From positions 1-21,833 of IMG/VR virus record IMGVR_UViG_3300010430_000505: 21,833 nt of DNA, one strand, 5' to 3'. Below the pieces are notes generated by a model that worked only from the letters and a program-made list of their open reading frames with translations, searched no databases and was not told where the DNA came from. The stretch is from a virus. Below, piece by piece: positions 16,029 to 21,833 of the stretch (positions within the stretch are counted from its first letter, which is position 1; each line of letters opens with the position of its first letter). The translations under genes and the position numbers were made by a program.

Positions 16029-16591
16029 GACATCATAAACCCGCGCTTTTGTGCGAGGCTCCCAAGGATGCTCTCTCGATCATCCGCGTGGTCCTCGGAC
16101 AGTGTGTACGAATGGTCGCCCGCGCGTTCAGACTTCAGCGCGCCGCGATAGGAAAGATCGAGCTGCACCAGTTTGATGGTGACTTCATCGCGGGCGGCCG
16201 CGTCTCCTGCTGGCGTGTAGGTGACCTTCACCAGCGGGGCCCAATAGGCTCGCCCGTTCGGACCGCCAGTAAGGCGCTGCAAGGTCCGGCCACCATGCAG
16301 AATGCGGTAGTCGCTCGTTGAGAGCGCCACCTCGGCAGCGGCGTCGCCGGTGTCGGCCGGGTCGACTTCAACCACGGTCATAGCCTCAGCGGTGTCGATC
16401 TGCCGAGCGAGGCGCAATGTTCTTTGCGTACGCGCATCGGGATCGGCCGGATCGCCCAACTCGACCGTGATTGGCCCGGCAGGGCCGAAGCGCGCCTCGA
16501 TCTCGTCGGCGATGCCGTCGATCATGGCTTGCAGTTCGGAATCTGACAGATCCGAGCCGGTGCGCTCTTTGACACGGTCGAGGAGGGCCAT
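16025..16591 (-). CDS. Head-tail connector (HK97 gp6-like adaptor)
   Basis: This 188-residue protein is likely the adaptor ring below the portal. It has an N-terminal helical part (residues 1-35, with L-S-D-S-E-L-Q-A-M-I-D and E-I-E-A-R-F-G-P) that is typical of gp6-like connectors. A beta-rich middle follows, with Y-R-I-L-H-G-G-R-T-L-Q-R-L near residue 97, then a C-terminal helix carrying the E-R-A-G-D-H-S-Y signature. It follows the capsid-side genes. AGGGG lies about 7 bases before ATG 16591. Confidence 0.85.
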   Translation of the reverse strand: MALLDRVKERTGSDLSDSELQAMIDGIADEIEARFGPAGPITVELGDPADPDARTQRTLRLARQIDTAEAMTVVEVDPADTGDAAAEVALSTSDYRILHGGRTLQRLTGGPNGRAYWAPLVKVTYTPAGDAAARDEVTIKLVQLDLSYRGALKSERAGDHSYTLSEDHADDRESILGSLAQKRGFMMS

Positions 16592-16600
16592 TCGACGCCC

Positions 16601-17068
16601 CTATTCGCTGGGTTCAGAGACGCCGCCGGCAGCCGCCGGCTCGGTCGAAGCCAAGGCCTTCGCCTGGTCCACCAACTCGGACCAGTCTTTGACCTTGGCT
16701 TCGACCTCCGGCGGGCGCTCCGGGTCGACACCAGCGATGGCAGCGAAACTGTCGAGACCTGCCGCCTGCAGCGCGGCGGCAGTAGCAGCGCCGACGCCCT
16801 TGAGCACGGTGAGATCGTCCGGCAACTTGCCGTCGCCTTCCTTCGTTGCTCCGGCGCCGCCTTCCTTGGTCGCCCCGGCGTCGCCCTCCTTGGTCGGCGG
16901 CGCCTTCCTCTCGGCCGGCAGCTTGCCATCGACCAAGCCGAACTTCTCGGCGGCGCTGTCCGGGATATCGTCACCCGGCGCGGCATACAGGCTCGCCCCC
17001 AAAGGATCGCCCTCGGCAACCAGCGCGGTCGCGCAGGCCGTGATAAACAGTCGTTGATGCGCTTTCAT
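16601..17068 (-). CDS. Head-region protein with helix-hairpin-helix domain and tandem repeats
   Basis: This 155-residue protein lies between the putative decoration protein and the connector. The first 50 residues are a conserved-looking segment of unknown role (A-P-G-D-D-I-P-D and F-G-L-V-D-G-K-L). Residues 59-81 hold three copies of a T-K-E-G-x-A-G-A type repeat. Residues 84-115 read as a helix-hairpin-helix (L-K-G-V-G-A-A-T-A-A-A-L), which usually binds DNA backbone. The C-terminus is acidic. AAGGAG lies about 7 bases before ATG 17068, a strong site. Proteins of this layout are seen after phage capsid genes, but their function is not known to me. DNA binding is inferred. Confidence 0.75.
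   Translation of the reverse strand: MKAHQRLFITACATALVAEGDPLGASLYAAPGDDIPDSAAEKFGLVDGKLPAERKAPPTKEGDAGATKEGGAGATKEGDGKLPDDLTVLKGVGAATAAALQAAGLDSFAAIAGVDPERPPEVEAKVKDWSELVDQAKALASTEPAAAGGVSEPSE
16826..16894 (-). repeat. Three 24-base tandem units in the helix-hairpin-helix gene
   Basis: Three adjacent units of about 24 bases encode T-K-E-G-D-A-G-A, T-K-E-G-G-A-G-A and T-K-E-G-D-G-K. The unit is an 8-residue flexible, charged linker between the N-terminal segment and the helix-hairpin-helix. Slipped-strand copying could change the copy number. Confidence 0.7.
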
Positions 17069-17097
17069 GATCAGCTCCTTTCAGCTGAAGAGGCCGA

Positions 17098-17361
17098 TCA
17101 CTCGGCCTTCGCCCAGAGGACATGCAGGAAGTCCCCGGTCGTGTCGGTGGTGGTGTTCTCAACCACGCCGCCCTTGGTGGCGTGGATCGAGAATTCGTCG
17201 GTGCGGTCGGTACGTGTCGGCGGCGAGCCATCCACGATGTGTTCGACCGACAGCAGCGTGTCCCCCGGCATCAAGTTGCCGGGCACGTTATGCTCACCGG
17301 CCTCACCGCCCGGAATGAGTGCGCAGCCGGTCGGAACGGAAAATCCAGAGATGGTGGTCAT
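17098..17361 (-). CDS. Small capsid-adjacent protein, possible decoration protein
   Basis: This 87-residue protein directly follows the major capsid gene. I chose ATG 17361, with GGAGGG about 5 bases upstream, over the TTG one codon earlier. It is Gly- and Thr-rich and beta-like, with no membrane segment (opening M-T-T-I-S-G-F-S-V-P-T-G). Many siphoviruses encode a small decoration or cement protein near the capsid gene, so this is a reasonable guess. The sequence does not let me confirm it. Confidence 0.55.
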   Translation of the reverse strand: MTTISGFSVPTGCALIPGGEAGEHNVPGNLMPGDTLLSVEHIVDGSPPTRTDRTDEFSIHATKGGVVENTTTDTTGDFLHVLWAKAE

Positions 17362-17483
17362 CAAACCCTCCGAAAGCGAGAGACGGGGCGCGCCCTGAGA
17401 GCCTTGTTTCAGACCGGCCCTAAAACCGGTCGCCGGGGGCCTTGCGAGCCGTACCGGACGCCCCTCTCGCGGGTATCAGGGAA

Positions 17484-17509
17484 CCGGGCGCGGCCAGAGC
17501 CGCGCCCGG
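17484..17509 (-). terminator. Strong hairpin just after the major capsid gene
   Basis: A perfect 11-base GC-rich stem with a 4-base loop lies 10 bases past the capsid stop. The sequence that follows on the minus strand begins TTCCC and is only weakly T-rich. It could be a partial terminator that lowers transcription of the genes after the capsid, or a structure that protects the 3' end of the capsid mRNA. A second, smaller inverted repeat (GACCGG and CCGGTC, 17412-17431) follows in the same gap. Confidence 0.6.
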
Positions 17510-17518
17510 CCGCTCGGC

Positions 17519-18847
17519 CTAGAGACCGGTGCAGGAGCAGAAGGCGGCGGGACGGGAGATCACCAGCGCCGCGCGGCTGTCGGCCCGCACTGAACGCTGA
17601 CCCTTGCCGAACTGATCCGCGACGTAGCCGACCTTCAGATCGACACCACGACGCTCAGCCAGGTTGATGAAGGCAGGATCGAACGCGCCCACATAGCCAG
17701 TGCCGGCGGCGTCGGCATCGCATTGCGCGACCGGCAGACCCCACATCCGATCCGGCCCCGCTTCGCTCGGGCTGCCCCAGATATAGACGCCGTCAGCGGT
17801 CCGCATCAGACGCACACCCTGCCAGTCGGTCGGGTGAATGACGTGGTGGGTCGGGATGGCGCGACCGGTGACGCGGATCTTCGTCATGGCCTTGTAGAAG
17901 ACGTCCGGCACCGGGTCCGCACCCTTCGCCTGGGTCTGGATGCCGACCGTATTCTTGATGCCGCGCATATTCGGCGCAGTGCCGTTGCCGATCAGGATCT
18001 GCCCGTCCAGGCGTTGACGCACGCCGAACACCAGGCGGGAGTTGATGTAGGACTGCACCTGCTCCACGTCTTCGAGCTGCTCGTCAGTGACAGGGATGAT
18101 GGCGCCGATCTTCACAACTGCGGCCGACTTTTCGGTCAGCACGAACTCAGCTTCGGCGTACGCACCACCCTCCGCAACTTCGGCGGCGCCGTGATCGCGG
18201 GTCGTTTCTTCCATGTACTTCACGGCATTCTGGCCGGTCCGGGACATCGGAATAATGTCCAGCAGCTGGATCGGCCGGGTCGCCGCCTCAGCAATACCGG
18301 GCAGCCGCAGGCTTTCCGGCGCCCAGCCGGCTGACGTCGTCATCGCGGCCTTCTGGCCGATGGTCTGAACGATCAACGCTTTGGCGAGGAAGTCAGAGGG
18401 CAGCAGCTCGTCGAACTGCAGCGTCAGCCCATCCGGAGCGCCCTTTTCAATCCAGGCGTGAAAGGCCTTTTCGGAAGCGGCAAGGTCGCCCAGGGCCTTC
18501 AGCTCGGCGACGGCCCGCTCGGTGCGCGACTTGTCGCCTGCCGGCATCGGCAGACCGCGGACGGCCTTTTCATGCTGAGAGAGCGACGCGGCAGCTTTCT
18601 CCGCTGCCTCAAGCGCCTCGACTTGAGAGGCGGCTTCGTTCAGCTCGGCGTCCTTCTCGTTGATGCGCTTGACGATGTCGATGGTGGAGAGGCCCTTGCC
18701 ATCAAGGCCCAGGCTGGACTTGATGGTTTCGCCGGAGACCTTCTGGAAATCATAGTTTCCGTCGGTCGTCTTGGCTTCCGTAAAGACGGCGCCAAGGCTG
18801 GTTTGGAGTGCGGCCAGCTTCTCGCGGGCCAGCGTGAGGGTGGTCAT
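17519..18847 (-). CDS. Major capsid protein, HK97 fold
   Basis: This 442-residue protein is the likely shell subunit. Residues 1-150 are helical and charged, with a coiled-coil section at about 75-100, and look like the scaffolding delta domain that the prohead protease removes. The rest matches the Phage_capsid (HK97) pattern, including a segment near 225-245 that probably forms the E-loop and beta strands. The C-terminus ends C-S-C-T-G-L, like related capsids. ATG 18847 has GGGAG about 9 bases upstream. A longer frame from 18997 adds 50 residues of poor quality and was rejected. I cannot fix the exact cleavage site. Confidence 0.95.
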   Translation of the reverse strand: MTTLTLAREKLAALQTSLGAVFTEAKTTDGNYDFQKVSGETIKSSLGLDGKGLSTIDIVKRINEKDAELNEAASQVEALEAAEKAAASLSQHEKAVRGLPMPAGDKSRTERAVAELKALGDLAASEKAFHAWIEKGAPDGLTLQFDELLPSDFLAKALIVQTIGQKAAMTTSAGWAPESLRLPGIAEAATRPIQLLDIIPMSRTGQNAVKYMEETTRDHGAAEVAEGGAYAEAEFVLTEKSAAVVKIGAIIPVTDEQLEDVEQVQSYINSRLVFGVRQRLDGQILIGNGTAPNMRGIKNTVGIQTQAKGADPVPDVFYKAMTKIRVTGRAIPTHHVIHPTDWQGVRLMRTADGVYIWGSPSEAGPDRMWGLPVAQCDADAAGTGYVGAFDPAFINLAERRGVDLKVGYVADQFGKGQRSVRADSRAALVISRPAAFCSCTGL

Positions 18848-19230
18848 GGGTGATTGCTCCCGATGCTTTGATGAACGCCGCAGCCCGCGCGACATACGAG
18901 ACGAAAAGACCGCCACAGCCGGCGCAGCGGTCCTGATCGGGAAACAGGCTATTGGGAGTGGTAGGGGCCACCTATCCGCGCCGGTGCGTGGGCGCATCGC
19001 GACAGATGTATCCGTAAAAAAGGTTGTGGCCGAAATCCGCCTGGAAATCCAGCAGCCGGCGGCGCCGCTCTACCCCGCGCCACGCCGTTCGAGCCTGAAG
19101 CCCCCTAAATAGGCAATTTGAACGCCGTGGGCCGCGATTCGGGTATTGTCTGGGGGCAATGCCGCAGCGCGGGCATGTTCGGCGCTCTACGCGCAAATTT
19201 TATGGGGGCGGATTTCGATGCTGATTTTGC
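18848..19230 (-). other. Interval before the capsid gene with no confident gene
   Basis: This 383-base gap separates the DUF4031 gene from the capsid gene and is much longer than other gaps here. It holds a possible hairpin at 18908-18932 followed by TTTT, a run of six T on the minus strand at 19016-19021, and a possible short frame with a C-x-x-C pair. I see no promoter that matches a strong consensus. The gap could hold a promoter for the capsid gene, a small gene, or the remains of a lost gene. Confidence 0.6.
18904..18932 (-). terminator. Possible intrinsic terminator before the capsid gene
   Basis: On the minus strand, GACCGC and GCGGTC can pair as a 6-base stem around a 13-base loop, directly followed by TTTT. 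Wobble pairs may extend the stem. It lies 57 bases before the capsid start, an unusual place for a full terminator. It may be weak, conditional or a chance effect of an overlapping coding frame. Confidence 0.35.
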
Positions 19231-19509
19231 TCAGCGCTGGTCGGCGGCCCACTCCGCCGTCAAACGGCGCGCGATCGGCAGGAGGTCTCGATCGGCGATC
19301 TCGATTGCACCCTGCTCAACGGCGCTCCGGCGCTTTGATTTGCAGATGTCGTAATGCGGGTGCGACGCCTTCGGCGGGCACTGAAACCAACGGCGCGAAA
19401 CGCCAATGCGGCGGGCCATGTCGTGCAGCTCTTCCAAGCTATCGGCCGACATGTGGCACATGATCATTCGGCCGAAGGGATATCTCGCTGTGTCGACATA
19501 GACCGCCAC
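19231..19509 (-). CDS. DUF4031 family protein
   Basis: This 92-residue protein matches DUF4031: A-V-Y-V-D at the start, G-R-M-I-M-C-H-M at 13-20, S-A-D-S-L-E-E-L-H near 21-29, W-F-Q at 41-43 and H-Y-D-I at 52-55, then an A-V-E-x-G-A helix. The function of the family is not established, though the conserved His, Asp and Cys hint at a metal or catalytic site. I chose GTG 19509 because the domain starts exactly there, 10 bases after the protease stop. A longer frame to 19662 would lie across 140 bases of the protease gene. It is an accessory gene placed between head genes. Confidence 0.85.
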   Translation of the reverse strand: MAVYVDTARYPFGRMIMCHMSADSLEELHDMARRIGVSRRWFQCPPKASHPHYDICKSKRRSAVEQGAIEIADRDLLPIARRLTAEWAADQR

Positions 19510-19519
19510 GTCACACCCG

Positions 19520-20284
19520 CTAGTTTTGGCTGCGGGCCCAGCGGCGGCTGGCGCCGCGTGTCTCGAATGTTGCCGCAAGTCGTTCGCCTTGGGCTTGAGC
19601 CTCGGCTTCGGCCTGGGCCTTACCTTCGTCCTCGACTGTTTCGTCGAGATCCAGAACCGCAACCAGTCGCGTCTTGAGTTGCTTCAGCTGTTCGCGGCGA
19701 TCTGCGCCAAGCTTTCTTCCGTCATTCGCACGGGTCGACTTCACCCCTTCCGCACGCGTAACGAGATCGTCCAGCTCTTCGATCATCGCATCAACGTGAT
19801 CAGCGAAGCTTCCCCGCGATTTCATGGCAAGGGTGCCCGTACCAGCTCCGGCGCCACGGACTACAGGCGACACCTCGTGAACATCGAGACGCTTGAGCAC
19901 CCGCACGCGCTCGCCGTTGCGATGCTCATTGACAGCATCCATCACGCCGAAACCATACGACCACTCTTGGGCCGGGCGGCCCTTAGCAAGGTCGAACTTC
20001 AAGTGCTTGTGCCAGTCTTGGCCGGCTGATGTCTGGAGGTTCAGATGAAGCTCCGCATACGCAAAGCCCCCATCCTCATAAATTCGCGCCTTGCCTAGCG
20101 GCATTGCCCGACGATCATGAGCTGGCAGGATCGGAACCCACTGCCCGCCTTCTTTCCAGTCGAACGCGCCGTCAGCATAGGTGTCGCCGTCGTGATCCAC
20201 AGCCGCCAGCGTCGCGATGCGGGCAAGACCGTGGCCCTCATCATCCATCTTCTCGACGACTAGGCTCTTGATCTCGGTTTTCAT
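19520..20284 (-). CDS. Prohead maturation protease (HK97 type, peptidase S78)
   Basis: This 254-residue protein cleaves the scaffold domain of the capsid protein during head maturation. The likely triad is His56 (in L-P-A-H-D), Ser109 (in E-W-S-Y-G-F) and Glu137 (in V-H-E-V-S-P-V), with spacing close to the HK97 protease (65, 114, 148). After residue 160 there is a charged, helical tail with Gln/Ala/Glu-rich sequence near 220-235, possibly scaffold-like or self-cleaved. ATG 20284 lies three bases after the portal stop, with AGGAGG about 9 bases upstream. The order portal, protease, capsid is standard. Confidence 0.93.
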   Translation of the reverse strand: MKTEIKSLVVEKMDDEGHGLARIATLAAVDHDGDTYADGAFDWKEGGQWVPILPAHDRRAMPLGKARIYEDGGFAYAELHLNLQTSAGQDWHKHLKFDLAKGRPAQEWSYGFGVMDAVNEHRNGERVRVLKRLDVHEVSPVVRGAGAGTGTLAMKSRGSFADHVDAMIEELDDLVTRAEGVKSTRANDGRKLGADRREQLKQLKTRLVAVLDLDETVEDEGKAQAEAEAQAQGERLAATFETRGASRRWARSQN

Positions 20285-20287
20285 AAC

Positions 20288-21833
20288 TCAGTCCTCCTCT
20301 TCGTCCCCGCCGAAGTGCGGCGCAAAGGACAGGGTTCCGTTAGGGTGCTCGGCGTCGGCCATCTCGCGCGCTTCAGACGTGCTCACGATGCTGCCATTGC
20401 GGGCCATGTGGCTTTGCAGCGATCGACCAGGACCGAGACGGCCGTCGATCACCGTGAAGCGTTCGACGCCGGCAGCGCGGCCGCGCTCGATCGTGGAAAT
20501 GTTCTGGGCGTACTTCGTTTCAGTGCGGGCGATGATCCGGGCGCGCGTTTCGCTGGTGCCCCACGTCGGCCCGGATTCAACTTCGCGCGAGATCCGCGCG
20601 ACAAGCTGATCTACGCCTTCGCCTTCAGCCCGGCCGGTGGCCAGGGCTTCGAAGAGCGCCCGACGCGTCTGATCTCCGAGATCGAAGAGGCCTGCACGAC
20701 GCCCGCCAGCGGCCACGATGGCACGGGCGACGGGATCGGGGAGCTGGCCTGCAATGCCAACCAGCTCACCGGCCTTCGCGACCGTTTCCGCCACTTCCAG
20801 AAAGTGCTGCTCTAAGATGCGCCGGAACGTCGTTTCATGAACCGGTATCCCAAGGGCCTCAAGGATCTGCTCAATCAGCAGTTCGTCGGCCTTCTCACCA
20901 TCGGCACCGCGTGCCTTGGCTATGGTCGGGTCTGCAGCCAGGAACTCTACCGAAGCCGTTCGGGCCGACTTCCCCAGGTCGGTAAAGAAGGCCTCCAACT
21001 GACCTTGCAGAGCCGAGATATGCCCCTTCTCGGCCGCGAGTAGGAAACGGACATAGGCGTTCGCTCGTTGTAGTGCAGACTGACTTGCCTGCGCTTTTTC
21101 GCCGAGGGATTTGGGCGCTTCGGGGGCACGCGGTGGGGCGCCATGAGGAACTTCGAACGAAGCAATCGGACGCAGGTAAACTCGGTGGCTGTCATCCACC
21201 GGCAGGCCCCACGCCTCTCGCGCTTCCGAGATCATAGCTGCACCCGACTGGATGCGGCCATTCCAGCGCGTCGTCTCCCTGTCCTCATGGTCCGCGAGCG
21301 CCACGACCTCCGAAGTGTCATGCGTGACACGCATGTCGTCGGTCTTGACGAAGTCTGGCAGAAGCGACCGGCTCAGCTCATCAGCGAACATGCGGCAATA
21401 CGGCAGAACGCCGTTGTGCCAGGCCAGCTTCAGAAGCGACTCCATCGTCGCGCCCACTTTGGTCTGCTGGAGCCCAGCGCCGAAGCCAACGACGGCGGCC
21501 GGCACACCCAGGGCAGCGCAGATGCGCTCCTCCGCGACATCGCGTGCCCCATCCATGTTCATTTGCTGCGGGTTGAACCCGAACTGCTCGACATCCGTGG
21601 GGGCTCCCATCACGAGTGGGTCGCCACGACGATCACCGCTGAACGCCTGTTTGAACCAGATCTTGGTCGCTTCGACATCGTCGACTGACGGCAGCGTCCC
21701 GTTCTTCGGCGAGATCACCACGCCCGGAACACCCATATTCCGAAGCAGTGCTGCGACGAAGTTGGAGGCCTCCAGATCCATGAACATTTCCCGGATCACA
21801 CCATCAACCGGAGAGCGCCCCTTACGGGGGTTC
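20288..21833 (-). CDS. Portal protein fused to a MuF-type domain, 5' end cut by window edge
   Basis: The frame is open to the right edge; 514 residues are visible and the N-terminus is missing. The first 210 visible residues match HK97-type portal proteins (G-V-P-A-A-V-V-G and the helical stem region), which form the DNA-packaging ring. A helical linker follows. The last 85 residues match the phage Mu gpF / SPP1 gp7 head morphogenesis domain: A-R-T-E-T-x-x-A-Q-N near the start, D-G-R later, and A-E-H-P-N-G-T-L-S-F near the end. So the portal and the minor head protein are probably one polypeptide. The stop is three bases before the protease start. The terminase large subunit should lie just beyond the right edge. 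Confidence 0.9.
   Translation of the reverse strand, partial: NPRKGRSPVDGVIREMFMDLEASNFVAALLRNMGVPGVVISPKNGTLPSVDDVEATKIWFKQAFSGDRRGDPLVMGAPTDVEQFGFNPQQMNMDGARDVAEERICAALGVPAAVVGFGAGLQQTKVGATMESLLKLAWHNGVLPYCRMFADELSRSLLPDFVKTDDMRVTHDTSEVVALADHEDRETTRWNGRIQSGAAMISEAREAWGLPVDDSHRVYLRPIASFEVPHGAPPRAPEAPKSLGEKAQASQSALQRANAYVRFLLAAEKGHISALQGQLEAFFTDLGKSARTASVEFLAADPTIAKARGADGEKADELLIEQILEALGIPVHETTFRRILEQHFLEVAETVAKAGELVGIAGQLPDPVARAIVAAGGRRAGLFDLGDQTRRALFEALATGRAEGEGVDQLVARISREVESGPTWGTSETRARIIARTETKYAQNISTIERGRAAGVERFTVIDGRLGPGRSLQSHMARNGSIVSTSEAREMADAEHPNGTLSFAPHFGGDEEED

Noticed and set aside
19040-19100. tRNA-fMet-like string (CGCGGGGTAGAGC) on the minus strand
   Set aside because: The similarity covers only the first acceptor and D-arm bases. 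No anticodon stem, T-arm or acceptor partner follows, so it is not a tRNA. A decayed fragment cannot be excluded.
18972-19196. 74-codon minus-strand frame with C-P-R-C in the gap before the capsid gene
   Set aside because: The protein is Arg-rich with no clear domain and crosses the tRNA-like string and the T run. I see no ribosome site that decides a start.
1-21833. Gene transfer agent cluster
   Set aside because: The order has similarities in the head genes, but the DUF4031, DUF2786 and methylase insertions, the long repeat fiber and the tip proteins do not match the known Rhodobacterales agent cluster.
1-21833. CRISPR arrays, insertion sequences, att sites
   Set aside because: No regularly spaced short repeats with unique spacers, no transposase frame and no convincing direct-repeat borders were seen. 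The repeats present are all within coding sequence.

Overview
The window is one long, tightly packed run of genes on the minus strand: the head, neck and tail module of a long-tailed, non-contractile (siphovirus-type) tailed phage or prophage. Transcription runs from high to low coordinates. No convincing plus-strand gene was found. The DNA is GC-rich, and the head genes (HK97 type) and tail-tip genes resemble those of phages of Alphaproteobacteria (Caulobacterales, Hyphomonadales or Rhodobacterales), so such a host is likely. This is inferred from style and family resemblance, not from a search. No integrase, terminase, lysis, replication or host flanking gene is present, so a free phage cannot be told from an integrated prophage.

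Head region (about 21833 to 17098): a portal protein with a fused MuF-type C-terminal domain, cut by the right edge; an HK97-type prohead protease with a visible His/Ser/Glu triad; a small DUF4031 protein; a roughly 380-base stretch with no confident gene; the HK97-fold major capsid protein; a strong hairpin; and a small protein in the position of a decoration protein.

Neck and accessory region (17068 to 12356): a helix-hairpin-helix protein with short tandem repeats, a gp6-like head-tail connector, a two-helix membrane protein, an unknown protein with a CxxC pair, a DUF2786 protein, a head-closure (stopper) protein, a small acidic protein, a D12-class DNA adenine methylase flanked by hairpins, an HK97 gp10-like neck protein and a tail terminator. 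Accessory genes, probably morons, are therefore interleaved with the connector genes.

Tail region (12355 to 1): the major tail tube protein, a small coiled-coil protein, the tail assembly chaperone pair probably joined by a -1 ribosomal frameshift, the tape measure protein, two tail-tip proteins, an NlpC/P60-like (DUF6950-like) protein, a 1338-residue gpJ-like central tail-tip protein with an alanine-rich coiled-coil section, a 938-residue fiber with seven repeats joined by collagen-like triplets and a lectin-like C-terminus, and the start of a small gene cut by the left edge. Most junctions are ATGA or TGATG overlaps or gaps of a few bases, as expected of a co-translated late operon.

I see no new defence system or other clearly undescribed system. 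The most useful leads are the repeat-built fiber with its recent internal duplication, the hairpin-flanked methylase, the unexplained interval before the capsid gene, the cluster of small unknown proteins at the neck, and the candidate frameshift.
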